In this document: piece by piece, positions 36,108-44,826 of the stretch | How the letters are laid out: each line of letters opens with the position of its first letter | Position numbering within the stretch: the stretch's first letter is position 1 | NCBI GenBank assembly: GCA_900543555.1 | Contig: UQRL01000015.1 | Span: 1 to 50,891 of the forward strand | Source of the DNA: an uncultured Oscillospiraceae bacterium | Lineage (GTDB): Bacteria > Bacillota > Clostridia > Oscillospirales > Acutalibacteraceae | Reading direction: 5' to 3' | DNA length: 50,891 nt | The notes under the pieces: generated by a model | Database searches by the model: none | Told to the model about the DNA's origin: nothing | Seen by the model: the letters and a program-made list of their open reading frames with translations, nothing else | Program-made: the position numbers and the translations under genes

Positions 36108-37192
36108 TGGGCTATGTTGCAGTTACCGGCGGGCAGGAAGCCATTCAGGCTTCCATCCAGCTGCTGAAGGAGTACCGCTCCAAGGGGGAGCGCCCTGTAG
36201 ACCTGCAGGTCCTGCGGGACCGGATGGGCCTGCTCATTGACCGCATTATGTCCGAGGCGGGCCTGTACGCCCCGGACTACGCCGCCCTGGCCCTGAAACA
36301 GTGCGAGGGCAGCCCAGAGGAGGCCGTATTCCTGCTGCGGGCCTACCGCAGCACGTTGGCCCGCAACTACACCTCCCGCACAGTCTCCGGCGATCAAATG
36401 CACATCCGCCGGCGGATCAGCTCGGCCTTTAAGGATATCCCCGGCGGCCAGGTGCTGGGCCCCACCTATGACTACGTCCACCGCCTGCTGAATTTCGGCC
36501 TGCTGGAGGAAACCGAAGAGGACCTCCGCCAGTGGCGGCAGGAGTTTGAAGCCGGAATTCCCGCCTCTCCGGAAGGAGAGCTCTCGGATACAGCCCCCCG
36601 GGTGCTGGACCTGCTCCGGGAGGAAGGCTTGATTGAGCAGGTGGAGGAGGACCACTCTCAGCCCTGCGACGTCACCATGGAAAAGCTGCCCCTCCCCGCC
36701 CCGCGCAGCGCCATTCTTCAGACTTTGACCCGGGCGGACACCGGGTTTGTCTCTGGCCTGGCATACAGCGACATTCGAGGATTTGGCATGTCCCACCCCA
36801 CCATTGGGGAGCTGCGTTACGGCAGCCTGGAAATTGAGGTGGACTCTCCCCTGGATGAGGGCGCCGCCTGGTATGTGGGCGAGATCTTTGTCACCGAGGT
36901 AGAGGGCCTGATGGGGACCCGCGCCGGCGGCGAGGGCATCGGCGTGGGCTACGGCTGCGTGATCGGCCGCAACGACACCAAGGCCATTGCCATGTCTGTG
37001 CTGGACCACGCCCTGACCCTCTCCATTGACAGCCCCACCAGCGATATGGAATTTGTGCTGCTCCACGGGGACTGCCTGGAGATGAACGGGTTTATCTCCC
37101 ACCTGAAGCTGCCCCACTATGTGACCTTCCAGTCCAAGCTGGACAGCCTGCGGAAACGGAAAAGGAGGCTTGAAGATGAGCAAGGAAACTAA
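36107..37192 (+). CDS. phnI: C-P lyase subunit PhnI
   Basis: A 361-residue subunit, the nucleosidase-like part that makes ribose-1-phosphonate triphosphate from ATP with PhnG, H and L. It begins GYVAVTGGQEAIQASIQLL, holds RRISSAFKDIPGGQVLGPTY in the middle, and ends with LHGDCLEMNGFISHLKLPHY, all family marks. GGAGGTGAGG precedes the ATG. Its stop overlaps the phnJ start region. Confidence 0.96.
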   Translation: MGYVAVTGGQEAIQASIQLLKEYRSKGERPVDLQVLRDRMGLLIDRIMSEAGLYAPDYAALALKQCEGSPEEAVFLLRAYRSTLARNYTSRTVSGDQMHIRRRISSAFKDIPGGQVLGPTYDYVHRLLNFGLLEETEEDLRQWRQEFEAGIPASPEGELSDTAPRVLDLLREEGLIEQVEEDHSQPCDVTMEKLPLPAPRSAILQTLTRADTGFVSGLAYSDIRGFGMSHPTIGELRYGSLEIEVDSPLDEGAAWYVGEIFVTEVEGLMGTRAGGEGIGVGYGCVIGRNDTKAIAMSVLDHALTLSIDSPTSDMEFVLLHGDCLEMNGFISHLKLPHYVTFQSKLDSLRKRKRRLEDEQGN

Positions 37193-38060
37193 GCGGGGCG
37201 ACTATAACTTCGCCTTTTTGGACGAGGGCTCCAAACGGGAAATCCGCCGGGCGGTGCTCCACGCCATTGCCGTGCCGGGGTACCAGGTGCCCTTTGGCTC
37301 TCGAGAGCTGCCCATCGGCCGGGGCTGGGGCACAGGCGGCATCCAGCTGACCATGTCCCTCATTGGCCCGGATGACACCTTGAAGGTCATCGACCAGGGC
37401 AACGATGACAGCGTCAACGCGGTGAGCATCAAGCGGCTCATCTGCGACACCACCGGTGTGGAAACCACCACAGATACCGCCCAGGCGGACATCATCCAGT
37501 CCCGCCACCGCATCCCCGAGGAGCCCCTGCGGGAAGACCAGGTGCTGGTGCTCCAGGTGCCCACGCCGGAGCCCCTGCGCAGTGTGGACCCCCACGAGGA
37601 GGTCACCCGGCAGCTCCATGCCGATGGGGAGTATACGGGCATCTGGGTCAACCTGTTTGAACAGCTGCTCACCCGGGGCTCCCCCTTCCGGGGGGCGGAT
37701 CATCCGGTGCTGGTGGACGGCCGGTATGTGATGAACCCCAGCCCCATCCCTCGCTACGACAATCCCAAGCTGCACCAGTCTCAGTGCCTGTACCTGTTTG
37801 GGGCCGGCCGGGAAAAGAAGATCTACGCCGTTCCCCCCCACACCGATGTGGTCTCTCTTGCCTTTGAGGACTATCCCTTCCAGCAGGAGGACCTTTCCGG
37901 CCGCAAATGCCGGCTCTGCGGGGCAGAGAACGTCTACTTTGATGAGATCTTTGATGCAGAGACCGGAGAGCGCTACTACCAGTGCTCTGACACAGGCTAT
38001 TGCCTGAAGCGCCGCAACGCGCAAGCATCCCAGGAAAAGGGGGAAGAAACCCATGAATGA
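37176..38060 (+). CDS. phnJ: Carbon-phosphorus lyase PhnJ (radical SAM)
   Basis: A 294-residue enzyme that breaks the C-P bond by radical chemistry, giving an alkane and ribose 1,2-cyclic phosphate 5-phosphate. The iron-sulfur cysteines are Cys245, Cys248 and Cys270 (C-x2-C-x21-C), followed by Cys276, the same spacing as in E. coli PhnJ. It starts at ATG 37176 after AAAAGGAGG, overlapping phnI. YNFAFLDEGSKREIRRA and VPGYQVPFGSRELPIGRGWG confirm the family. Confidence 0.97.
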   Translation: MSKETKRGDYNFAFLDEGSKREIRRAVLHAIAVPGYQVPFGSRELPIGRGWGTGGIQLTMSLIGPDDTLKVIDQGNDDSVNAVSIKRLICDTTGVETTTDTAQADIIQSRHRIPEEPLREDQVLVLQVPTPEPLRSVDPHEEVTRQLHADGEYTGIWVNLFEQLLTRGSPFRGADHPVLVDGRYVMNPSPIPRYDNPKLHQSQCLYLFGAGREKKIYAVPPHTDVVSLAFEDYPFQQEDLSGRKCRLCGAENVYFDEIFDAETGERYYQCSDTGYCLKRRNAQASQEKGEETHE

Positions 38061-38889
38061 GAGAACGCCCGTAATGGAGGGCAGGCACATTACCGTGCGC
38101 TTTGGCCCCGGCTGCCCCTACTGCCAGAAGCATACCGACCTGGAAAAGGGGCGCTGCCCCGTGTGCCACACCATCTGGGGCGTGCGGGATGTGAGCTTTC
38201 AGCTGTACCCCGGGGAGATTTTGGGAATTGTGGGGGAATCCGGTTCGGGAAAAAGCACCCTGCTGAAGACCCTCTATTTTGACCAGCCCGCCACCAGCGG
38301 GGAGGCCACCCTCACCATGTATCAGAATGGAAAAGCCAATATATTGGAGGCCAGTTCTCAGCAGCGGCGCTATCTGCGCAACCACCTGATGGGCATGGTC
38401 TACCAAAACCCCATGCTGGGCCTGCGGATGAACATTTCCTCTGGGGCCAACATTGCAGAAAAACTTATCGCCGCAGGCAGCCGCAACGCCGGCAGGATGA
38501 TTGCCCGCAGCTCTCAGCTTTTAGAGCATGTGGAGATTCCGGTGGAGCGCCTGCGGGAACAGCCCCGGGTCTTTTCCGGCGGCATGCAGCAACGGGTGCA
38601 GATCTCCAAGGCCATTGCCAACAATCCTCCCATCCTGCTGCTGGATGAGGTAACCACCGGCCTGGATTTAAGCGTGCAGGCCAAGGTGCTGGACTTGATC
38701 CGCACCATTCAGCAGGAGCTGGGCATCGCTATGATGATTGTCAGCCACGACCTCTCCGTCATCCGTATGATGTCCGACCGGACCATGGTTATGCTGGGGG
38801 GCCGCGTGGTGGAGGAGGGCCTGACCGACCAGATTTTGGAGGACCCCCTGCACGCCTACACCCAAACACTGGTCAGCTCGTTGTTGTAA
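38053..38889 (+). CDS. phnK: C-P lyase ATP-binding subunit PhnK with Cys-pair insert
   Basis: A 278-residue ABC-type ATPase that docks on PhnJ. Walker A GESGSGKST, signature FSGGMQQRVQISKAI, Walker B ILLLDEVTTGLD, where Val replaces the usual Pro, and switch His in IVSHDLSVIRMM. Before the Walker A an extra segment, CPYCQKHTDLEKGRCPVC, carries two C-x2-C pairs and looks like a small zinc ribbon, absent from the E. coli protein. It overlaps phnJ by 8 bases. Confidence 0.95.
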   Translation: MNERTPVMEGRHITVRFGPGCPYCQKHTDLEKGRCPVCHTIWGVRDVSFQLYPGEILGIVGESGSGKSTLLKTLYFDQPATSGEATLTMYQNGKANILEASSQQRRYLRNHLMGMVYQNPMLGLRMNISSGANIAEKLIAAGSRNAGRMIARSSQLLEHVEIPVERLREQPRVFSGGMQQRVQISKAIANNPPILLLDEVTTGLDLSVQAKVLDLIRTIQQELGIAMMIVSHDLSVIRMMSDRTMVMLGGRVVEEGLTDQILEDPLHAYTQTLVSSLL

Positions 38890-38899
38890 GGAGGAAGCC

Positions 38900-40132
38900 A
38901 TGGGAGAGCTTGTCATTCAAAATGTAAATGTGGTGCTGCCGGACCAGGTCTTGGAAAACGGCTCGGTACGGCTGCAGGATCAGCTGATTCAGGAGGTTTC
39001 TGAAAACCCCTGGCTGGGGCCCGAGAGCCCCGACGGCCGCATTCTGGACGGCCAGGGCGCTTTCCTGCTGCCAGGGCTGATCGACATTCACTCGGACAAT
39101 ATTGAAACGGTCATTCAGCCCCGGCCCCAAAGCATGATCGACTTCGAGCTGGCCATGCGGGAGCAGGAAAAGCAGCTGGTGTGCCAGGGCATCACCACCA
39201 TGTACCACTCCCTCACCATTATGGACACCAATTTTGGCGGGGAGCGGGTGGCCCAGAAGCAGCAGCTGCGCAGTCCGGAAAACTTGACCAAGCTGATCGG
39301 GCTGATCCGCAACTTTCACGAGGGCGACCATTTGATCCGCCACCGGTTCCACTGCCGGTATGAGATCACCAACACCCGGGGCTACTCCATGCTGCTGGGG
39401 TTCATCCGTAACCGGGACATGCAGCTGCTGTCCTTTATGGATCACACCCCCGGCCAAGGGCAGTACAGAAACCTAGAATTTTTCAAAAGCCATGTCATGT
39501 CCCAAAGCCAAACCGAGGAGGAGAAAAACCAGATCCTCACCCAGCGGATGAACCGCACCAAGCTCACGGCGGAACAGCTTGCGTTGGCTGCGGACATGGC
39601 GGTTCAGGCCGGCATCCCCATTGCCTCTCACGATGATGACAGCCTGGAAAAGCTGGACTATGTAACACAAAACCTCCACGCCCGCATCTGCGAGTTCCCC
39701 GTGGAGCTCTCCGTGGCCCAAGAGGCCCACCGCCGGGGCATGGCCGTGGTGGTGGGCGCCACCAATGTGCTGATGGGGCGGTCCCACTCCAACAACCTCT
39801 CCGCCCGGGAGGCCATTGAAAACGGCTGCGCTGACATTCTCGTCTCCGACTATTTCCCGGCAGCCATCCTCCACGGGGTGTTCAAGCTGTGGGAGGACGG
39901 CACCCTGCCGCTGCCCCAGGCGGTGAACATGGCCACGCTGAACCCCGCCAAGGCTGTGCGGGTTGCAGAACACCTTGGCTCAATTGAGCCAGGCAAGTGC
40001 GCCGACCTGATTTTGGTAAGCAAAAAGGGGAAAATCCCCGTGGTGCTTTCCACCTTTATCAATGGCGAAGAAGTGACCCGCCTCCACTACCGCAATGATT
40101 TCGTGGGGAAGGATGGGGCCCGCTATGATTGA
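38900..40132 (+). CDS. phnM: Ribose-1-phosphonate triphosphate hydrolase PhnM
   Basis: A 410-residue amidohydrolase-fold enzyme that removes pyrophosphate from ribose-1-phosphonate triphosphate. The metal site starts LPGLIDIHSDNIE, followed by QPRPQSMIDFELAMREQEKQ. Later ligands lie in RHRFHCRYEIT, IASHDDD and VVGATNVLMGRSHSNNLSA. GGAGG precedes the ATG. It overlaps the next gene by 8 bases. Confidence 0.96.
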   Translation: MGELVIQNVNVVLPDQVLENGSVRLQDQLIQEVSENPWLGPESPDGRILDGQGAFLLPGLIDIHSDNIETVIQPRPQSMIDFELAMREQEKQLVCQGITTMYHSLTIMDTNFGGERVAQKQQLRSPENLTKLIGLIRNFHEGDHLIRHRFHCRYEITNTRGYSMLLGFIRNRDMQLLSFMDHTPGQGQYRNLEFFKSHVMSQSQTEEEKNQILTQRMNRTKLTAEQLALAADMAVQAGIPIASHDDDSLEKLDYVTQNLHARICEFPVELSVAQEAHRRGMAVVVGATNVLMGRSHSNNLSAREAIENGCADILVSDYFPAAILHGVFKLWEDGTLPLPQAVNMATLNPAKAVRVAEHLGSIEPGKCADLILVSKKGKIPVVLSTFINGEEVTRLHYRNDFVGKDGARYD

Positions 40133-40934
40133 GGAGCTTTGGCCCCTGGCGGACTTTGCCCGAAACCTGGTGGTGGCCTGTGGAGCCCGCCTGCGGGAGC
40201 GGCGGCGCAGCATCTCTCCAGCCATGCGGGAAAAGGGAAGCTACCGGGATATCGTCACTGACCACGATCTGTGGGTGCAGCAGTACCTGGCAGAGGCGCT
40301 GCAAAAAGAAGCACCCTTCTGCGGCATTCTGGGAGAGGAAGGCGCCCGCCGGCAGGGGGACTCGCCCTGGACCTGGGTGCTGGACCCCATTGATGGCACC
40401 ACCAATTATTACCAGGCCGGCCGCGGCTACGCCATCTCCTTGGGGCTGTTGTACCGGGAGGAACCCGTGTGGGGTCTGGTGCTGGAGGGAAGCTCTGGCA
40501 AAGCCCTGGAGGGCTCCATCCCCTATGGGGCTGGGCGGTCCGCCCCCACGGCTCCCCACCAGGCAGTGCTCCACTTAGGGGTAAAGACCATGGAGTCCCT
40601 TACGGCCCTGGGCGTGGACGCCTATCGCTTTGCCCGCCAGTTTCAGGGGGTGCGCTATTTTGGCTGCGCTTCACTGGAGCTGTGCTCTGTGGCAGAGGAG
40701 CGCGGCGGAGTTTATGTAAACAGCCATCTTAAGCTGTGGGACTTTGCCGCAGCCTGGGCGGTTTTAAAATCCCAGGGCTGCTCCATTGCCGCGGTCCCCA
40801 TGGAGGGGGAAGACTGGTTTGTCTGTGCGGCCTCCAGCCAAGAGCTGTACCAGGCCTGCCTGTCCCTCCTCCCCGCTTCCATCCGAACAAAATTGGAGAA
40901 AACAGGAGGAATTCTTTCCCATGCTGAACATTGA
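40125..40934 (+). CDS. Inositol-monophosphatase-family phosphatase in the phn operon
   Basis: A 269-residue magnesium-dependent phosphatase. All metal ligands are present: GEEG (Glu71), DPIDGTTNYYQ (Asp87, Asp90) and WDFAAAW near residue 207. It is embedded between phnM and phnL with overlaps of 8 and 14 bases, so it belongs to the operon. No such gene is in the E. coli phn set. It may dephosphorylate a ribose phosphate produced by the pathway, or remove a toxic by-product; that is inference. phnN (ribose bisphosphate kinase) is absent. Confidence 0.88.
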   Translation: MIEELWPLADFARNLVVACGARLRERRRSISPAMREKGSYRDIVTDHDLWVQQYLAEALQKEAPFCGILGEEGARRQGDSPWTWVLDPIDGTTNYYQAGRGYAISLGLLYREEPVWGLVLEGSSGKALEGSIPYGAGRSAPTAPHQAVLHLGVKTMESLTALGVDAYRFARQFQGVRYFGCASLELCSVAEERGGVYVNSHLKLWDFAAAWAVLKSQGCSIAAVPMEGEDWFVCAASSQELYQACLSLLPASIRTKLEKTGGILSHAEH

Positions 40935-41661
40935 CTCTCTTTCCAAAGAATTTATCATGCACATCCGGGGGGATGCCCAAATCGACGGCTTCCAGGACAT
41001 CAGCTTTTCTGTAGAGCCTGGCACGCTAGTGGCGATCACCGGTCCCAGCGGCTCGGGAAAATCGTCCCTGCTCAAATGCGTGTACCGCACCTACACCCCC
41101 ACTGGCGGCCACGCTTGGTACACCCGGGAGGACGGCTCTACCGTGGATTTAGCCACTGCCGAGCCCTGGAAGATCATCCAGCTGCGGGAAAAAGAAATTG
41201 GCTATGTCTCCCAGTTTTTCAGCGTCATCCCCCGTGTCTCCGCCCTGGATATCCTCACCCACACGCAAACCGCCCGGGGGGTAGAGGAGCCCTTGGCCCG
41301 CAAGCGCGCTGCCCAATACCTGGAGCGGGTGGGCATCTCCCCCCAGCTGTGGAACATGTACCCAGCTACGTTTTCCGGCGGCGAAAAGCAGCGGCTGAAC
41401 ATCGCCAATGCCTTAATCACCAAACCCCGCCTGCTTCTGCTGGATGAACCCACCGCCTCCTTGGACGCCAACAGCAAGGGCTGGGTTATGGACATGATTC
41501 TGGATTTAAAGCGGCAGGGCACGGCCATGGTAGGGGTGTTCCACGACGAAATCGCCATTCGCACCCTGGCGGACTGGCGGTATGAAATCCGCGAGAAGCA
41601 AATGGTGCCCATGGACTACAAAATGGATTACGCCATGGAAGAGCTGGCAGCCTTTGCCTGA
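40921..41661 (+). CDS. phnL: C-P lyase ATP-binding subunit PhnL
   Basis: A 246-residue ABC-type ATPase needed with PhnGHI for ribose-1-phosphonate triphosphate synthesis. Walker A GPSGSGKSS, Q loop in IGYVSQFFSVIPRVSALDI, signature FSGGEKQRLNIANAL, Walker B LLLLDEPTASLD, switch His in GVFHDEIA. VSQFFSVIPRVSA is a PhnL mark. ATG at 40921 is used; the upstream frame lies inside the phosphatase gene. It is separated from phnK by phnM and the phosphatase, unlike E. coli where K and L adjoin. Confidence 0.95.
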   Translation: MLNIDSLSKEFIMHIRGDAQIDGFQDISFSVEPGTLVAITGPSGSGKSSLLKCVYRTYTPTGGHAWYTREDGSTVDLATAEPWKIIQLREKEIGYVSQFFSVIPRVSALDILTHTQTARGVEEPLARKRAAQYLERVGISPQLWNMYPATFSGGEKQRLNIANALITKPRLLLLDEPTASLDANSKGWVMDMILDLKRQGTAMVGVFHDEIAIRTLADWRYEIREKQMVPMDYKMDYAMEELAAFA

Positions 41662-41668
41662 GGCGCCT

Positions 41669-42472
41669 ATGGTGGATTTACACACCCATTCCCACTTCTC
41701 CGATGGGGACCGCTCTCCCTGGGAGCTGGTGCGGCAGGCAAAGGCCTGTGGGTTATCCGGCCTGGGTCTCACAGACCACGACACGCTGGCAGGCGGGGAA
41801 GAGCTGTTCCAAGCGGGCAGGGCCTTTGGGCTCCCTGTGGTGCTGGGGGTAGAGATCAGCTGCAGCCAGCGGGACGGCCGCCAGCTTCACCTGCTGGGGT
41901 ACGCCATCCCTCCCGAGGGAAGGCAGGCCGTGGAGGATTTCTGCCGCCCCATCCGCCAAGCGCGCAATCGGGCCGTGCTGCAAAGCGCCCAGGCGCTGGC
42001 GCAGGCGGGCTACCCTGTCTCCGAAAAGCGGCTGCTGGCCCAGGCAGGCCCCCAGGGCCAGCTGTGCAAACAATATCTGATGGCCCAGCTTATGGAGGCC
42101 GGCTTGTGCAAAGAGCTGTACGGCGCCCTGTACAAAAAGCTGTTTAAAGGGGAAGCCGCCCCCGCCGCTTTGCAGTTCCCCACAGCGGACCCCGTGGAGG
42201 CGGTCCAATGCGTAACCCGTGCTGGGGGGAAGGCGGTGCTGGCCCATCCAGGCCAATACGGAAACTTCCAGGCGCTCCCCGCCCTGGCAGAAGCCGGCCT
42301 GTGGGGCATTGAAGCCTACCATCCCAAACACAGCCCCGAGGACACGCAGAAGTGCTTGGAGCTGGCACGCCGCTTTCAACTGGCTGTCACCGGCGGCTCC
42401 GACTTCCACGGCCGCTATGGCGAGGGGGAGCGTCTGGGAGAACAGGGGTCCAGCGCGTTCCCTCTTTTTTAA
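41669..42472 (+). CDS. phnPP: PHP-domain cyclic phosphodiesterase (PhnPP-like)
   Basis: A 267-residue PHP metal hydrolase. Ligands are in VDLHTHSHFSDG (His5, His7, Asp12), GLTDHDTLAG, VLGVEIS, VLAHPGQYG and the final GGSDFHG. A PHP enzyme of this kind from Eggerthella lenta, PhnPP, opens 5-phosphoribosyl 1,2-cyclic phosphate and removes one phosphate, replacing the PhnP/PhnN route of E. coli. The position at the end of a phn operon without phnP or phnN supports the same role. It starts 7 bases after phnL, and a terminator follows. The symbol follows the Eggerthella precedent. Confidence 0.85.
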   Translation: MVDLHTHSHFSDGDRSPWELVRQAKACGLSGLGLTDHDTLAGGEELFQAGRAFGLPVVLGVEISCSQRDGRQLHLLGYAIPPEGRQAVEDFCRPIRQARNRAVLQSAQALAQAGYPVSEKRLLAQAGPQGQLCKQYLMAQLMEAGLCKELYGALYKKLFKGEAAPAALQFPTADPVEAVQCVTRAGGKAVLAHPGQYGNFQALPALAEAGLWGIEAYHPKHSPEDTQKCLELARRFQLAVTGGSDFHGRYGEGERLGEQGSSAFPLF

Positions 42473-42488
42473 AAGACGCGAAAGATCG

Positions 42489-42517
42489 AAAAGCAGGAAC
42501 CGTTGTCCTGCTTTTTT
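42489..42517 (+). terminator. Terminator of the phn operon
   Basis: Ten-bp stem AAAAGCAGGA / TCCTGCTTTT, loop of 7 and a run of six T, 17 bases after the PHP gene. Confidence 0.85.
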
Positions 42518-42543
42518 CTACTAAAACAAGGAGGTGCCACCGC

Positions 42544-42984
42544 ATGGAAATCCGCCCTATGGAATGGACAGATTATCAAAAGGTGTATGCCCTGTGGCTG
42601 TCCTGCCCGGGCATGGGCTTAAACGACCTGGATGACTCGCGGGAAGGCATTGGCCGTTTTTTGCAGAGAAACCCAGAAACCTGTTTTGTGGCGGTGGAGG
42701 GGGAATCCATTGCCGGCTGCATTTTAGCCGGAACAGACGGGCGCCGGGCTTACATTTACCACACGGCGGTCCACCCGGAATTCCGCCGCCGCGGCATTGG
42801 CCGGCTGCTGGTGGAGCGGCTGCTGGCAGCCCTTCGGAAAATCGGGATCCACAAGGCGGCTCTGGTGGCCTTTTCCCGAAACCAGCCGGGCAATGCCTTT
42901 TGGGAAAAAATGGGATTTACCGTCCGCACGGACCTTACCTACCGCAACCGGGCCCTTACAGAGCTGCGGCGCATCGACACATAA
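42544..42984 (+). CDS. GNAT-family N-acetyltransferase
   Basis: A 146-residue acetyltransferase. The acetyl-CoA loop is HPEFRRRGIGRLLVERLLAA, after a YIYHTAV strand, and the C-terminal part has NAFWEKMGFTVR. GGAGG stands before the ATG at 42544. It lies just after the phn terminator, so it is expressed by read-through or from an unseen promoter. In E. coli, phnO (aminoalkylphosphonate acetyltransferase) is in the phn locus, but this sequence looks more like the general YpeA-type group. The substrate is open. Confidence 0.85.
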   Translation: MEIRPMEWTDYQKVYALWLSCPGMGLNDLDDSREGIGRFLQRNPETCFVAVEGESIAGCILAGTDGRRAYIYHTAVHPEFRRRGIGRLLVERLLAALRKIGIHKAALVAFSRNQPGNAFWEKMGFTVRTDLTYRNRALTELRRIDT

Positions 42985-43026
42985 GCGGAGCCGTCCCGGC
43001 AAAAAAGGCCCCGTGCCAAGCCTGCC

Positions 43027-43069
43027 CCCAAATCCCCCCAGAGCCTGTGTCTCCGGGGGGATTTGGGCT
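43027..43069. other. Strong GC-rich hairpin without T run
   Basis: CCCAAATCCCCCC pairs with GGGGGGATTTGGG over 13 bp around a 14-to-17-base loop. No T run follows, so it is either a rho-independent terminator of poor form for the GNAT gene or an RNA stabiliser. Confidence 0.45.
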
Positions 43070-43150
43070 GCTGTGGGAAATTTCCCGCTGCCCCAGCCGG
43101 TTTTCAGCATTTTTTAACCGGAACATTACCTATCCTTTTCCCACCTGTGA

Positions 43151-43179
43151 TAGACGCGCCCACGTGCCTTCTCTACAAT
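43151..43179 (+). promoter_or_regulatory. Candidate promoter of the VWA/XpaC operon
   Basis: TAGACG (43151-43156), 17-base spacer, TACAAT (43174-43179), 46 bases before the ATG at 43225. Confidence 0.5.
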
Positions 43180-43224
43180 AAAAATAGGAATACTGGGCAC
43201 TTATGCCCCGTGACAGGAGGCATT

Positions 43225-44826
43225 ATGAAACTTCGAAGGATACTCGCATGCTTATTAACCGCGCTGCTGCTTCCAGCCCTGCTGGCGGGCTGCGAGGCAT
43301 TCAGCCAAACGCAAACGGCGGACACGGTGCTCGGCAGCGGAAGCCGCGTACTGCGCATTTTGTCCGGCTCGGAAAACCGTGAACTGGAGCCCATCCTGGA
43401 ACAATTTGCCAGGCAGCAGGGAACGCGCATTGAAATGACCTATTTGGGCTCTCTGGACATCATGCGCCAGCTGGAGCGGGAGGACTTCCCCTATGACGCG
43501 GTGTGGCCTGCCAGCTCCCTGTGGCTGAACGCGGGCGAATCCCCCCTGAACCTGAAGCACACGCAATCCATCTCCATCACCCCGGTGGTATTCGGCATCC
43601 GGCAAAGCCTGGCGGAACAGCTGGGCTTTGTGGGAAAGGAGGTCACTGTACAGGATCTTCTCGGGCCCATTCAAAGCGGAGAGCTGAAATTCTGCATGAC
43701 CAGCGCCAGCCAGTCCAATTCGGGGGCCTGCGCGTACATTGGCTTCCTGTACGCTCTGCTGGGGAACCCTGAGGCCATCTCGCTGGAGGACCTGCAGGGG
43801 GAGGAGCTCCGCACCCAAATGACGCAGCTTCTCTCCGGTGTAGACCGCTCTTCAGGAAGCTCTGACTGGCTGAAGGACATGTTCCTAGAGGGGGACTTTG
43901 ACGCCATGGTCAACTATGAGTGCCTCATCATCCAGGCAAACCAAGAGCTGGAGGACCAGGGCCGGGAGACGCTCAGCGTAGTGTACCCCACCGACGGCCT
44001 CACAATTGCCGACTCCCCCCTATCCTATGTGGACCGCGGGGACAGCCAAAAGGAGGAGTTGTTCCTCTCCCTGCAGGAATACCTCCTCTCTCAGGAGGCG
44101 CAGAGCCAAATCCAGCGCACAGGGCGGCGCTCCAGCTACACCGGCGTGGCCCCGGAAAACCGTGACGTGTTCCGGGAGGACTGGGGCCTTCAGCCAGACC
44201 GCCTGCTCTCCCCCATCCACATGCCGGCTTCAGACGTGCTGTTTGAAGCGCTCAGGCTGTATCAAACCGAATTTAAAAAGCCTTCCCTCAACATCTACTG
44301 CCTGGATTACTCCGGGAGCATGTCCGGCGAGGGGAACCAGCAGCTGGAGGCTGCCATGGAGCAGCTCCTGATCCAGAGCAATGCGGCAGAAAGCCTGCTG
44401 CAGGCATCTGAAAACGAGGTCAACATCCTCATCCCCTTCAACGACCAGGTTATGGGAACCTACACCGCCCAGGGAAACGGGGCGGAGCTGGAGGAGCTGT
44501 ATACCGTTGTGGAGGAGCTGAGCCCGGGAGGCGGCACCGATATGTACCAGGCTGCCGCCCAGGGAATTGAGGCGCTGCGGGGATATGACCTTTCCCAGTA
44601 CACACCTGCGGTCATTCTGCTGACCGACGGCCAATCCGGCGGCAGTTTCCGCCAGCTCGCCGATGCCTACGGCAGCCTGGGCAGCCAGGTGCCCATTTTC
44701 TCCATTATGTTTGGGGACGCGGACGAAAGCCAGCTGGAAAGCCTGGCGGAGTTCTCCAATGCCCGGGTGTTTGACGGACGGGAAGACCTGGTGGGGGCGT
44801 TCCGCAGTGTAAAGGGGTACAACTGA
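43225..44826 (+). CDS. Lipoprotein with binding-protein domain and von Willebrand A domain
   Basis: A 533-residue surface lipoprotein. The signal ends LLAGCEA (Cys near 22). Residues about 45-350 resemble a periplasmic binding protein of the tungstate/sulfate type (VLRILSGSENRELEPILEQF, then SQSNSGACAYIGFLYALL). From about 355 to 533 is a von Willebrand A domain with an intact metal site: DYSGSM starting at Asp361, the Thr in GGGTDMYQ, and LLTDGQSGG. A ligand-binding domain joined to a metal-dependent adhesion domain suggests regulated protein contact at the cell surface. The next gene shares one base with it. ACAGGAGG precedes the ATG. Confidence 0.85.
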   Translation: MKLRRILACLLTALLLPALLAGCEAFSQTQTADTVLGSGSRVLRILSGSENRELEPILEQFARQQGTRIEMTYLGSLDIMRQLEREDFPYDAVWPASSLWLNAGESPLNLKHTQSISITPVVFGIRQSLAEQLGFVGKEVTVQDLLGPIQSGELKFCMTSASQSNSGACAYIGFLYALLGNPEAISLEDLQGEELRTQMTQLLSGVDRSSGSSDWLKDMFLEGDFDAMVNYECLIIQANQELEDQGRETLSVVYPTDGLTIADSPLSYVDRGDSQKEELFLSLQEYLLSQEAQSQIQRTGRRSSYTGVAPENRDVFREDWGLQPDRLLSPIHMPASDVLFEALRLYQTEFKKPSLNIYCLDYSGSMSGEGNQQLEAAMEQLLIQSNAAESLLQASENEVNILIPFNDQVMGTYTAQGNGAELEELYTVVEELSPGGGTDMYQAAAQGIEALRGYDLSQYTPAVILLTDGQSGGSFRQLADAYGSLGSQVPIFSIMFGDADESQLESLAEFSNARVFDGREDLVGAFRSVKGYN

